This document shows, piece after piece, positions 1-10,485 of a DNA stretch of 64,000 nucleotides (the first letter of the stretch is position 1; the number at the start of each line of letters is the position of its first letter). The position numbers and the translations under genes were made by a program. The stretch is from Serripes groenlandicus (lineage: Eukaryota; Mollusca; Bivalvia; Cardiida; Cardiidae), in contig JASEVX010000366.1 of NCBI GenBank assembly GCA_031761405.1, positions 62,001-126,000 on the forward strand, given 5' to 3'. The notes under the pieces were generated by a model. The model saw only the letters and a list, made by a program, of their open reading frames with translations, was not told where the DNA came from and did no database searches.

Positions 1-535
1 CATTTTTGACAAGGACACAAGTGGTCCCGATATAGATGCCAGTTCAAACATTATGAGACACCCATATGTATGACCCATATTGAACCCATATACACTTCCC
101 ATATTGGTCCTCATGCGTAGAGGCGGAATACTGTTAAACCAAAAGCAGTTTTCGAACAATGCTCTATAAACAAGTTATATCTTGCAACGAGCAGATTGTT
201 TGAAATATAATACTGGTATAATTAACTTTTTGTTTCCATGTCTCATGTTTATTTTTAGAACAATATGGGTTTTTTAGAAATGACGTGTTAGCCGGAACTA
301 CTTGTCTAAAAATAAATCCCCCGTCAATGTAAACAAATCGGGAAAACCAGCAATCATTTGATAAACAAAAACAGATAAAGCTTCAAATAAACGATATTTT
401 AATTAAAATATGTAACAAACTTTGTCATAAAATCAATACAAAAACTAATATGCATATAAAGTGTCGTTTTATTAAACACGACACCCTTCGCCTTTCCCCC
501 CATTTAGCAGACGATTCATTTGTCAACAAAAAATA

Positions 536-652
536 ATGTCATCGGTCGGGAATTTCACTCTGTCTCTCGAAGATTTGCTCGATGGAGTTGTGTTAAACAT
601 TGGCACATTTAATGTCTATCCTTCTCAGCAATCGTATCATCCAAATAACTGA
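536..652 (+). pseudogene. Internally deleted tyrosine recombinase gene (38-codon remnant)
   Basis: An ATG at 536 opens an in-frame 38-codon reading frame ending at TGA 650-652. Its first 16 codons match the start of the recombinase reading frame seen at 42291 in copy 2 (LSLEDLLD). Its last 22 codons match the recombinase C-terminus seen at 4500-4569 and on the minus strand near 48050 (NIGTFNVYPSQQS). The whole catalytic part is gone and the junction happens to stay in frame. This is a non-autonomous derivative. Whether the small peptide is made is unknown. Confidence 0.6.
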
Positions 653-1037
653 TCATCTTTAACATTGAACAAATGTCCGAGTTTTTTCCTTCACATTGTC
701 ATAGCCTACTCGCTACTGATGATGTGCCAAGGGTAGCTGAAGCGACGGTTGATAGGGAGGATAGTTAATGTATGTTTATTTTTCTAATTGATGTTTTAAT
801 GTTATCTGGTACAAAAATTAGTAATCACAACATACTGTATATCTTCAAATAAGGAGCGCTATTTACAACATATACACATTAAAAAAAAAAGAAAAAAAAA
901 AAGCATAACACAAAATTGTAAAATAAGTAAAAGACTATTTACAAAAATAAAATAATAACATTTTTAAAATACAGGTTTTTATCACAAATTTTTCCAAGAT
1001 CGCTAGGTCGATATTGATCCTGGTGTGTTCCTTAAAT

Positions 1038-2390
1038 CTACATGCGGAAAGTTAGGATCCATTCTATACGTTCCGGATATGTAAATCGTCTTCTGGGACC
1101 TCCTTCAACACTCGTTATCCGTGGATTATCTTCCTTTTCCATGATAGATAAAGCTTTTTTTCGAAACACAAACGGGGTATCATACAAGATATACTGTTCT
1201 ATCTGTTCAATCGGGATACGCTGGCCTTTATATTTTTCGAATATGACATCAGCCACTTTTGTGTTGTCCTGCATGTTGGACAGATTCAATATATGCCCTT
1301 TACGGATTATGTCATAGTCTGAAAATTTCATTTCCAGTTCATACTGTGTACATCTATTCATGGCTTCTTTCATGTTTTTGTAGTTTGACTTATGTCCGGT
1401 CAGAAAAACTAGGTGGTAAATGGTTACGTTACGTTCTCCTCTCATCTCAAACATGATGGAGAGATCTTCCCTGGAATTCTGCTCAAGTGCCCTCTGAAAA
1501 TGAATGGCACAATTCTGTATGTTACCACTTGTCGAGGTGTAACCAGTTGGCATGCTCCTGAGACGTTTCTTTAAATAGCATACGAATCCGGGATCAATCA
1601 TGCTGTCTGACGTTTGCGGCAATTTGATGCCATAAAGTTTCGCAATGTGCCCTGGTTCCTTTGATATAAATCGGTTTACAGACCCACTCATAAAGTTCAT
1701 TAAGAACGTTTTGTTCTCACCACCAAGAAACTTTTCAATTGATTTCATAGGTGTTTGACTGAAACCAAACGGGTCGACAAAAGTGAAACAGGCGCGGCGA
1801 TGTAAGCTTTCTTCCAGAAACGATTCGCTAAAATCTGCAAATGAGCAATTGATTATTGTACAAGAAATGTTTGTCGCATTCATAATGAAACCCCTGGATC
1901 CTATTTTTCTTACAGTATAATCTTCGCCGAAGAAATTGAATATCGTGTCAACATTGTTAACAAGCATGTTGAATATTTTTCGGTCTTCTTCCACGAAAAT
2001 CAATGATGCCGTGCTAGTAGAGATGAATACGTGTTCAAAAATATCAGCTTCAATGTCCTCTACAAAAATCAATTCTCTTCTTTCAGACTCATCTTCGAAG
2101 TTCCAAACCTTGTCCTGATTATCGTTTTCCTGTTTGTAGTAAAAGTTTAATGTGACCATCAGAGATATCAGTGGTGAACCGTATTGATCTATCTCATGAG
2201 GCCACCCGATATCGTATTTCCCCTCCCCAGCGAATCCGTCAATTATGACAAATCCATCGATCATTTGTCCGAATCGAATAGTCCTAAAATATGACAAGGG
2301 TACAAATGCCTGCAGAAACTTCTTTAGAATTACTCGTTTAATATGTCCATGCGGTTTATCTTTTTCGAAAAAATGTCTCGATGTTGCCAT
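1038..2390 (-). CDS. TcmP-like (three-Cys-motif partner) methyltransferase-like protein
   Basis: An intact, intronless 450-residue protein. Seen: an N-terminal helix with HGHIKRVILKKFLQAF (residues 14-29); DGFAGEGKY (51-59), read as the AdoMet-binding motif I loop; GSPLISL (71-77); an acidic stretch around ELIFVEDIE; then FVDPFG (204-209) and MNFM (231-234). This set and order (K..IL..YL..., D.FAG.G, GSPL.AL, F.DP.G, N.) is how I know the bacterial TcmP family, partner of the Gp37/Gp68 three-Cys-motif proteins and thought to act on nucleic acid. No three-Cys partner is visible here. The start is the first Met, and the same start is kept in copy 2. A lone unspliced gene of prokaryotic family among intron-bearing genes suggests horizontal transfer and carriage by a mobile element. 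The biochemical role is inferred, not shown. Confidence 0.72.
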   Translation of the reverse strand: MATSRHFFEKDKPHGHIKRVILKKFLQAFVPLSYFRTIRFGQMIDGFVIIDGFAGEGKYDIGWPHEIDQYGSPLISLMVTLNFYYKQENDNQDKVWNFEDESERRELIFVEDIEADIFEHVFISTSTASLIFVEEDRKIFNMLVNNVDTIFNFFGEDYTVRKIGSRGFIMNATNISCTIINCSFADFSESFLEESLHRRACFTFVDPFGFSQTPMKSIEKFLGGENKTFLMNFMSGSVNRFISKEPGHIAKLYGIKLPQTSDSMIDPGFVCYLKKRLRSMPTGYTSTSGNIQNCAIHFQRALEQNSREDLSIMFEMRGERNVTIYHLVFLTGHKSNYKNMKEAMNRCTQYELEMKFSDYDIIRKGHILNLSNMQDNTKVADVIFEKYKGQRIPIEQIEQYILYDTPFVFRKKALSIMEKEDNPRITSVEGGPRRRFTYPERIEWILTFRM

Positions 2391-2690
2391 TGTGACCTTT
2401 TGATATATGTCTTTGTAAAACTATACGTTCCCTATCGTTAATTTTCGTCAAAGTATTCAAATTGGAATAACGATCCTCTCTCGTTTGATTTGTTTGCCAA
2501 TATGACAGCAGGAACGACACATGTATTAATATTTAGAAATTAAAACATTCCAATTGTAATAACGTTCCTCTCTCGTCGCCGCAATTTGTAGGTGTCTTGC
2601 TTCTGTAAGTTTATTGTAAACGATCCTCTCTTGTTGGATATGTTGTTAAGTGTGATTGCAGGATCGTTGACAATCCTTGATCGTCCTAGA

Positions 2691-2825
2691 TGACACGGAT
2701 TTCTTGGATTTCCAGAATACATGGATTTCTTGGTTTTCCAGAATACATGGATTTCTTGGTTTTCCAGAATACATGGATTTCTTGGATTTCCAGAATACAC
2801 GGATTTCTTGGATTTCCAGAATATC
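2691..2825 (+). repeat. 26-bp tandem repeat, five units
   Basis: Five head-to-tail units built on ACATGGATTTCTTGG plus TTTTCCAGAAT, some with CACGG for CATGG. Long open frames cross it on both strands only because the unit lacks stops. It lies directly upstream of the TcmP gene and recurs at 3241, 46357 and 63868. Confidence 0.85.
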
Positions 2826-3240
2826 TACATAGTCCGCGTGCAGTGGACACCGTGCAACAACGACACCGATCTTAGGGATGAAACTCAAGCAAATTTCATT
2901 GCAACAACGACAGAGAATATTTCGTACTTCGCTAGTTAAATGTACGTTAACTCGACTTGTCTCTGTAAAACTATACGTTCCCTATCGTTAATTTTCGTCA
3001 AAGTATTCAAATTGGAATAACGATCCTCTCTCGTTTGATTTGTTTGTCAATATGACAGCAGGAACGACACATGTATTAATATTTAGAAATTAAAACATTC
3101 CAATTGTAATAACGTTCCTCTCTCGTCGCCGTTATTTGTCGGTGTCTTGCTTCTGTAAGTTTATTGTAAACGATCCTCTCTTGTTGGATATGTTGTTAAG
3201 TGTGATTGCAGGATCGTTGACAATCCTTGATCGTCCTAGA

Positions 3241-3400
3241 TGACACGGATTTCTTGGATTTCCAGAATACATGGATTTCTTGGTTTTCCAGAATACATGG
3301 ATTTCTTGGTTTTCCAGAATACATGGATTTCTTGGTTTTCCAGAATACACGGATTTCTTGGCTTTCCAGAATACACGGATTTCTTGGATTTCCAGAATAT
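3241..3400 (+). repeat. 26-bp tandem repeat, six units
   Basis: Same unit as the array at 2691 but with six copies. It is the second member of the duplicated 5' flank. The open frames of 66-123 codons over it are low-complexity artefacts. Confidence 0.85.
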
Positions 3401-3414
3401 CTACATAGTCCGCG

Positions 3415-4189
3415 CGCGTTTGAATAAGAGTTGCATCTAGTGATTTTGGGTAATAATGCATCTGCAACCAATGTACACTGAAGACGTGGGGGAGTGCATC
3501 CACGTAGCCTCACACATCAACATGTGATTAAGCCTTACATATCTTTGATGAGTCTGTGAGTTACCCACAATACTGGGTTTAAAATAACAATACAATCAAC
3601 ATTGTTGAAACGCTTTCCCACATACAATAAATTTGAATTCGATCATTTTGAAAAGATCTTTGCAGAAATATAAAAAAATCTCTTTAAAAGAAAGGATAAC
3701 TATTGCTAAGAGTGGTAAACATTACATTTATATCCAGCAAAATGAGAAATTGCTCTCTTTAAACAACTTCTGATTTTGTCAACAATTTGTTAAGAGAATA
3801 GTATAGAACGATAGTATATTTATTGAATAAGGTTGAAAACATTGTGTGAAAAATGAGAAATTGCTCATTGTGGGCAATTACTACTTTTGCCATTTTATTT
3901 TCATAAATTGTTTATTGCAGATGCCTCTAAATCCGCCTGTATGTACGAAATGGTTCTAATTAAGCAAGTGCGAACGTCTTTTTAAACGGTTAACCTCTGT
4001 TGCTTTGAAAACAATATAGGACAAACAAATTGAAGCATTTAAATTGATTTTGATACAAGTATTGAGTAGACAAAAAGAGAGATATCTGTTTTAGAAATTT
4101 CTAAATTTGTCTGCTATTATTTTATAAGGGCATCTGCATGTAAGTGTTTATCAAAGTTTTATCTTGGATAATAACATCTCACCGACATA
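3415..4189. other. Gene-free stretch with decayed MITE fragments
   Basis: Bases 3415-3510 resemble 43010-43090, the sequence before the recombinase tail of copy 2. The remainder holds fragments of the MITE family with CTTTCCCACATAC ends and the paired words GAGAAATTGCTC and AGCAATTTCT. No gene seen. Confidence 0.5.
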
Positions 4190-4191
4190 AA

Positions 4192-4569
4192 TCATGCAAA
4201 TAACTGGGCATAAAAATATTCAGTCAGTAATGACTTATTCAACAATATGTAATGCAAATACAAAAAGTGTTCCAATATTTTGGCAAGAAATATTAGTTCC
4301 AGCAAAAATGAAGAGGTTACCATCAAGGTGAACATCATCTGGATATTACTTCCTGTTCGAGCAGTTATAGTGTAGAGAGTCTGAATAATGGCAATCCACA
4401 GCAAGTCGTTGTTCCGCCTGTACCCACTGTACCGGCACACAATATTCCCAATCTGAACATCTCAACAACGAACAATAGTGCTGTAACACCAATATTTTAT
4501 GGAGTTGTGTTAAACATTGGCACATTTAATGTCTATCCTTCTCAGCAGTCGTATCATCCAAATAATTGA
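4192..4569 (+). pseudogene. Tyrosine recombinase C-terminal fragment, decayed
   Basis: From about 4331 the plus strand reads as the C-terminal tail of the recombinase, ending ...YPSQQSYHPNN then TGA (4567-4569). It lines up residue by residue with the minus-strand fragment at 47954-48487. Upstream, 4228-4330 matches only if frameshifts are allowed. The catalytic HxxR region is absent. The 3' flank (4570-4720) matches the spacer that separates recombinase from TcmP in copies 1 and 2. Confidence 0.6.
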
Positions 4570-4747
4570 TCATCGTTAACATTGAACAAATGTCCGAGTT
4601 CTTTCCTCCACATGTTTATTACTCGACCTACTCGCTACTGATGATGTGCGTCCTTCGAAGGTCAGCTGAAGCGACGGTTGATAGGGAGGATGGTTAATGT
4701 ATGTTATTTTTCTAAATGTATGAGATTAAAAACATTTTGTGGTGTAA

Positions 4748-5690
4748 AAGTTCAAATCAGCTGGCTAATTGCATGACAAAACAAGTTGCATCTGCATTAT
4801 TGTTACTCAATGTGCTTCAGAATGGACAGATGATTGATGAGTTCATATAGACCGTTATAATCTATAATGAGAACAGTTGTGTAAACAAGACTCACATCTC
4901 TGATATCAAGTTATGACAATTTTATTTCGTTACAAGTTCTTTCTTCACATTTTACTTATTTTGTTAGTTGGAATTTCTTCACAGTGTGTAACCATAAAAA
5001 GAAAAGTATAATTAATGTTGATCACTGTATTTCTATTGGTCTAAGGGAGATAACCCATGCGGCCTTATTAGTTTATTATTGGGTTATGTTTGCTTAGATA
5101 TTCTTCAGTGTAGAGTTTGGTGGTTAACCCTTTCCCTCATACGACAATTCTGCAGCAGACGATTTTAAACATATTTTGACAAAAAATAGAAAATCTCTAT
5201 AATTGAATGGATAACCTATGACGAAAAGGGGAAAACATTGTGGCAAAAGGTTAAATTGCTTGTTTTGAGCAATTTCTTCTTTTGTCACTATGTTTTCAAA
5301 AAGCGTCTACATGAGGGAAAGGGTTAAACAAAAGCTGATGTTTCAGCGATGTTTAAGTGATATTAATTTGATCCGAGTGTTATCACTTTTGTCAAATGTC
5401 GGAAAGAATGTGGGCCGAGCTGGGGTTCAAACTCACAACCCCTTGATTGACGGCTCGCGTCAATACAGGGGCTCGGCACGGAGACACATAGAGATAATCT
5501 CCCTGTCGTCTGTCTGTATGTTCATCAAGCTTTTACTTACTGACATATTGTAAGGCAACATTTGATTGTGTTCCTTCAACACTCAGTTTCCACAATGTTT
5601 TTAATTCTGTATCAAAATAATACCTTTCATTGTAAGATGTTTAATTTTATTTAATTTTTGACATTATTTCTATAAAAAAGTTATATCATG
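4748..5690 (+). repeat. Segment duplicated at 51156-54180
   Basis: Three consecutive blocks (4748-4865, 4866-5060, 5070-5690) are found again, in the same order and strand, at about 51160-51285, 51848-52050 and 53690-54150, where extra insertions separate them. It includes a minus-strand tRNA-like B box (GTTTGAACCCC) near 5420. It may be intron sequence of VPS51 or a dispersed repeat. Confidence 0.65.
5124..5327. mobile_element. TTAA-flanked MITE (CCCTTTCCCTCATA family)
   Basis: Begins TTAACCCTTTCCCTCATACG and ends ATGAGGGAAAGGGTTAA. The inside is partly self-complementary, with paired GCAATTTCTTCTTTTG-type and CAAAAGG-type arms. TTAA ends and short C-rich inverted termini are typical of piggyBac-type MITEs. 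No coding capacity. Confidence 0.8.
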
Positions 5691-5696
5691 TATAAC

Positions 5697-6290
5697 TTAA
5701 TCTTTTCCCACATACAAAAAGGTGCAGATGACTTTAAAAAAATCTAGGTTAAAGATGATAAATATCTTTAAAAGAAAAATATAAATATATACATTAAATA
5801 GATTTTAAAGCATTGTTGCAAACTGATTCTATTTTCATAATGAGCAATTTCTCCTTTTGCCACAATATTTTCAAAACTTGTTGGTTGCCGATGAAACAAA
5901 ATTCAACATGAGGGAAAGGCTTAATCCTTTCGCACATATAGATGCTTTCTAATGTCTCTGCAGCAGACAACATTTTGAAAACGTCACAAATGAAGTAATT
6001 GCTAAAAACAAGCAATTTCTCCTTTTGCCACAATGTTTTCAAAGTCGTCTGCTGAAGATTTGTTGTATGTGGGAAAGGCTTAACCCTTTCCCTCATATAG
6101 ACGCTGTCTGACGTCTCATCAGCAGACGCCTTTTTGAAAACATAGTGACAAAAGAAGGTCACTATGTGACACAATGTTTTCCACTTTTTGTCATAGGTTA
6201 TCTATTCAATTATGGAGATTTTCTATGTTTTGACAAAATACGTTCAACGTCGTCTGCTGCAGAATTTTGTCGTATGAGGGAAAGGGTTAA
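5697..6290. mobile_element. Three TTAA MITEs joined end to end
   Basis: Three family members at 5697-5924, 5921-6083 and 6080-6290. Neighbouring members share a single TTAA, so each seems to have inserted at the TTAA end of the previous one. Outer and inner termini all read CTTTCCCNCATA or its complement. The last one ends 24 bp before a VPS51 exon. Confidence 0.8.
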
Positions 6291-6314
6291 TGATATCCTT
6301 TGGTCTGCACACAG

Positions 6315-8939
6315 GTTGGCCAGCTGTATGAAGAAGGGGTGAGAAAAGAGCGGAGCAGTGACTCAAGTCGCCGGGCACACAGTTATAGCTACGCAGCTTC
6401 TCAACAGAAACGAGGCCACTGGAATTTTACACCTAGGTTAGTAACTCAAAGGTCTAGATAAGGAGGAGTAAGTTGTTCTTTTCTCACAAATGTCTCTCTT
6501 ATGACTCAACTTAACCCTTGTTGTGGGTACTCAAAAGAATCGTCTCACTGAGACGATTCTTTTGAGTACCCACAGCATAGGGTATGATGGTCATATAAGG
6601 ATTTGGGGATGTGAAATAATCTTCTTATTGAGAGCTCTGAGTAACCATTTCCTTGATGCAAGCAACTCTCCGCCTTTGCAGGAGGGCACAAAGGGATCAC
6701 TTATTTTTTTGGCAGGCAACAATTACATGTATTCTTTCTAACACTGAGGGGATGCCATTGTAACAACTAGGTTTGAACCATTGTGTGAAATGGAGAAATT
6801 GCACAAATTGAGTAAGTTTGCATTTTCTCCCACAGGTGTCAGCCCCTGTTACAGACTGAACACTTTGACTTTTACTGATTTTACATATTCATGTCAGATG
6901 TTCTATAGCAGACTACTTTAACCCTCCCTTTCCTACTTGCAAAACATTTTGAAGCAGACAACTTTTAAAATAATTACAACATTGATGTTAAAGTCACACA
7001 AAAGCAGAAAAAGAAACTGGCAAAAAAAGAAATTACTCATTTCAATCAATTTCAATCAATTTTGCCACAATGTTGCAACAAATGCATCAAAATGGATATA
7101 CATGAGTGAAAGGGTTAAGTAAATGTTTAATATTAACCATTATATTACAGTTTGGTGCAAGTGTTATTGGATGAGATTGTATGTAGTACAGTACACAGAT
7201 GCGTTGAGCCCATTATGATGGAACCAAGTGTAAGTCCACTGAAACCTATAACTACTTTCCCTCTAACAGACCCTTTCTGACCCCTCTGCATCAGCTGACT
7301 TTTGAAAACATTGTGACAAAAGGAGAAATTGCTGAATACAAATAATTCATCCTTTTGCCACAAAAGTTTTCTTTTCTTTTTTCAGTAATTAATTTATTAT
7401 ACTCTCATTTATACAGATTTTCTGTTTTTGCCTAAACGTTTTAAATGTCTTCTGCTGTAGATTTGGTGTATGTGGGAAAGGATTAACTACTTTTTTCCTT
7501 TGATTTTCAACCTGTTCTCACATGCAGACACATCGGCATCAGATGACTTGAGGTATTTCAATGAGCAATTTCTAGATTAGAACAATGTTTTTCCATCATT
7601 ATTATATTTCATTTGAGATTTTCTATATCCTTGCCCTTTAAAATTGTTTTGGTTGCAATCTTTAATTATGTTGTTTTCACAGCATGAAAATAACAGACTC
7701 TGATGAAATTTAGTTCACATTTTCATGAAAAGTAACCTCACACAAATTTCCACAACTTATAATATTATAATGATTGCAGGAAAATACAATATTTATGATG
7801 ATCTGAAAGTAGTATGGCTGTTCCAACAATTAATTGTTTTATATACATATTTGCATCCTGGCTTTGATTCCTACTCATGGCGGTCATTGTGGACTGCCCT
7901 TGGTCAAGGCTGATTTCCAAGCCTAGTACTGGTTTGTGACTCAGGGACCATTTATGAGTGTTCTGTCACTGTGAAATAACTAAAATAATGTTGAAACAGA
8001 ATAAAACCTAATAAACAAAATTATACATTTATAACTGAAATATGGATCAACAATTTGCTCTATGTGTGCCATGCACCACCAAGGAATATCCTATTCATAT
8101 GAGCTATACTTGGCAATTTGCGGTCTTTTTGTATCTCCATAACAGAACAGTAGAATTGCTGATATAACAATTGAAGGTTTTTATACAAACAGGCTACGCT
8201 CGCTCATCATGAGCAAGTTTTTCATTTGCCACAATGTTGTCCGCAAGTGGGAAAGGGAAGCGTTAAAGTTAAGAGATCGATATATATAGTAGTACAGGCG
8301 GATTTAGAAGCATCTTCAGAACTTATGTTAACTTTGTTGGAAAAGAAGAAATAACCCAAAATGCAAATTTCACCTTTCCCTGAATGTCCTTATCCCTTTC
8401 CCTCATACGTCAATTCTGCAGCAGACGACATTGAACATATTTTTTTAAAAAAATAGAAAATCTCTATAATTGAATGGATAACCTATGACTAAAAGTGGAA
8501 ACAATGTGGCAAAAGGAGAAATTGCTTATTTTGAACAATTTCTTCTTTTGTCACTATGTTTTCAAAATGCCATCTGCTGCAGAGGCGTCAGAAAGCATCT
8601 ATATTAGGGAAAGGGTTAACTTTGTATCAAAATCATATCACCAATTACTAGATGTTGCAAGTTGTTACACTGACAGTTATTTTTGAAGCAGAAATGTTTT
8701 AACCCTTTCCCACATACAGACGCTTTGCAACAGTTTTCAACTATTGTCTCATTAATAGATACTTTTTTTTTTTGCTAAGATGTTTTCAAGATTGTTTGTT
8801 GCAGATTTGTTGTATGTGATAGATTGTTAAAATATACATGTTAAATGTTTTTCATATCATTTTTTTTTTTCTTCAGGTGATTGAATTGATATGTGAACGA
8901 GGACAAAAGCTGCAATTTAACACTGTTAAACATGGTTAA
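6315..8939 (+). CDS. VPS51: VPS51 (GARP/EARP tethering subunit), 3' exons; one region missing
   Basis: Exons read as 6315-6436, 7151-7229 and 8877-8939, each with AG/GT borders and compatible phases. They encode VGQLYEEGVRKERSSDSSRR, then VLLDEIVCSTVHRCVEPIMM plus MEPS, then VIELICERG and a short tail ending at TAA 8937-8939. I recognise these as the C-terminal part of VPS51, which tethers endosome-derived vesicles at the trans-Golgi as a GARP subunit. Seventy or so residues normally found between the first two exons (the stretch ending in LYLWRFV) are not visible between 6437 and 7150. The exons present still join in frame. The exon that should come earlier is found at 50627, on the same strand but 42 kb downstream. 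This is therefore either a partial or rearranged copy, or an assembly fault. A polyadenylation-like AATAAA lies at about 9242. Confidence 0.75.
6522..6574. repeat. Perfect 25-bp inverted repeat with 3-nt loop
   Basis: TGTGGGTACTCAAAAGAATC continues to a tight 3-base loop (6547-6549) and is followed by its exact complement. It lies in the intron where VPS51 residues are missing. No U-tract follows, so it is not a terminator. Confidence 0.9.
6918..7118. mobile_element. TTAA MITE, same family
   Basis: TTAACCCTCCCTTTCCTACT at the left and GAGTGAAAGGGTTAA at the right, with internal AGAAATTACTC. It ends 32 bp before the VPS51 exon at 7151. Confidence 0.7.
7252..7486. mobile_element. TTAA MITE, same family, left end eroded
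   Basis: Starts in CTTTCCCTCTAACAGACCC (TTAA lost) and ends GTATGTGGGAAAGGATTAA. It contains the family core GAGAAATTGC and GCCACAA. It follows the VPS51 exon at 7151-7229. The interval from 7487 to 8388 holds no gene I can see. Confidence 0.6.
8390..8830. mobile_element. Two TTAA MITEs, same family
   Basis: One member spans 8390-8619 (left TTAT, right AGGGAAAGGGTTAA) and a shorter one 8699-8830 (TTAACCCTTTCCCACATAC to GATTGTTAA). Both lie in the intron before the last VPS51 exon. Confidence 0.7.
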
Positions 8940-9329
8940 ACACAATATATAAGTTCCTGAATTGTGAATGGTTGCTATTAACACTGTCCTTATAAATTAT
9001 ATATTTAATTTCCTGCATCAACCTATAAAATCGAAATTATTTGAGAAAAAAGGTGAACTTCTCACAGAGATTAATGTCCCCCTTTCCTTAAATGTTTCCT
9101 GCTTTTCTTTGTTACAGACATTATTTAAACAGTGGAAAAAGGAGAATTTTTGTCAGTATGTTTTCAAAAAATGTATGCTGCAGAGTCGTCAGAAAGCGTC
9201 TAAATGACGGAAAGGGTTAACTTTAATAGAGTTCTATATGAAATAAAACGTTTAGTAACTTTATTACCTGTATGTTTGTTGTCAATGTTCTTACTCTTTG
9301 TATATAAGTTAAATGTGTCCTGCTTCCAG

Positions 9330-9840
9330 TTGGCCATGTTTTTTAACAGATCTGAATGATTTTAACAATCTTAGTAGAGGGTCACCAAAGGAGCATTAGT
9401 TCCACAATAACATGAAATCCATCTCATACATTTTGAAAAGAAGATTTTTAAATGTTTTTACTATACAAATACAAGGAAAAGCTCCGCCCAGCTTGTTGTC
9501 ATGTTTTTCAATGGATCAGAATCATTTGAACGGGCAACCAATTGTCAAATTGAGCTAATTTTGTTTAAATAGTTGGCATTTTCCCTCTTTCTGATGCCAA
9601 AGCAACCAAATATCTATATAGAACTGAAAGATGACCACTTAAATAACATTCCTGTGAATTCTTTCGAAATTGGTCATTTGGGTAAGGCACTGGCAAATGG
9701 TGAGTGAACACAACAGCTTGCCCTGCATGTGAGCTATAAACTAGGTTCCAAGGTAAAAACCATGTGGACACTCTTGAGGTCAATCTGGATGAAACTTAGA
9801 CAGAATGTTAGTCTTAATGATATCTAGGTCAAGAATAAAT
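9330..9840. repeat. Diverged bivalve-type interspersed repeat
   Basis: Carries the words GGCCATGTTTTTTAACAGAT, AGAGGGTCACC, GCTCCGCCCAGC and CTTTCTGATGCC that mark the repeat family at 17.2-19.9 kb. No open frame of note; the 72-codon minus frame here is repeat sequence. Confidence 0.65.
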
Positions 9841-10099
9841 ATAAGTTGTGTTGGGATGAAATCATTTTTTTTCGCAATTTCTGCTTTTCTCACAATGTTT
9901 TAAAAACCAGGTGTCAAATATTGTGACAACACATTTAATAATTCAGTGACTCCAGAATACTGAATGCCAAGAAATGATATAAATACTATTTTAGTTTAAA
10001 CTTATTTATTTTACATCGATTGCAAAACAAGCTTTAAGCTTATATTAATCACGCTCGATGTCTGCTTCCTGGATACTTAACCAGTACTCGCGCCGATTG

Positions 10100-10195
10100 T
10101 GTGTAAAAATCCCAAAGGCAGATTCGATCCTAGGACCTTTGGTACAAGAGGCCGACGTTCTACCTCGACGCTCTACCTCTGTACCACTGTCTTCC
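10100..10195 (-). repeat. tRNA-derived SINE head
   Basis: The complement carries a tRNA-like A box region (GGTAGAGCGTCGAGG) and a B box (GGATCGAATCTGCC) at suitable spacing. No cloverleaf with a proper acceptor stem is seen, so it is a SINE remnant and not a tRNA gene. Confidence 0.5.
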
Positions 10196-10485
10196 ACACA
10201 ATTTTTATTATTTTAAAATGAATGTTGAAATGATAGGAAATACAAATATACTGAAAGAAAGATAATAAAACAGCATTATGTTATTCTTTTCATGAATACA
10301 AATAAAATACAACCAGATTTCTCAATAATGTAAAACAGAAATGGTATTCCACAGATGCTATGTCATTATGTGCTGAATAATTCCATGACAAAAATTATTG
10401 GAAATAAATACATGTGTTGCCTGCCAAAAAAAATAGCAAAGCATAAATGACAATAAATAAGTGATCCCTATCTGTCCCCCAGCAG

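Larger units (their letters stand above)
171..3414. mobile_element. TcmP/tyrosine-recombinase element, copy 1
   Basis: The block from about 171 onward is closely repeated from about 41968 (copy 2), so it behaves as one mobile unit. In order it holds a recombinase start and stop joined by an internal deletion (plus strand, 536-652), an AT-rich convergent spacer of about 385 bp, the TcmP-like gene (minus strand, 1038-2390), and a 5' flank with 26-bp tandem repeats that is itself duplicated. No clean terminal inverted repeat or target duplication was found, as expected for Crypton-type elements. The right boundary is uncertain; 3414 is where the second flank copy ends. Bases 1-170 show no gene. 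Confidence 0.6.
2411..3414. repeat. Direct duplication of the TcmP gene 5' flank
   Basis: Bases 2411-2838 recur nearly unchanged at 2961-3414, offset 550 bp and then 576 bp. The change of offset equals one extra 26-bp unit in the second copy. Related sequence lies upstream of the second TcmP gene at about 45393-45640. The block contains three spaced copies of the word CGATCCTCTC or GTTCCTCTC, possibly promoter or terminal sequence of the element. Confidence 0.75.

Noticed and set aside
1038..2390. Bacterial contamination as the source of the TcmP-like gene
   Set aside because: Two diverged copies are embedded in eukaryotic repeats with shared AT-rich flanks and sit beside a Crypton-like recombinase, so it is resident in this genome.
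2691..3400. CRISPR-like spaced repeats
   Set aside because: The 26-bp units are directly adjacent with no unique spacers, in a eukaryotic genome; it is a minisatellite.
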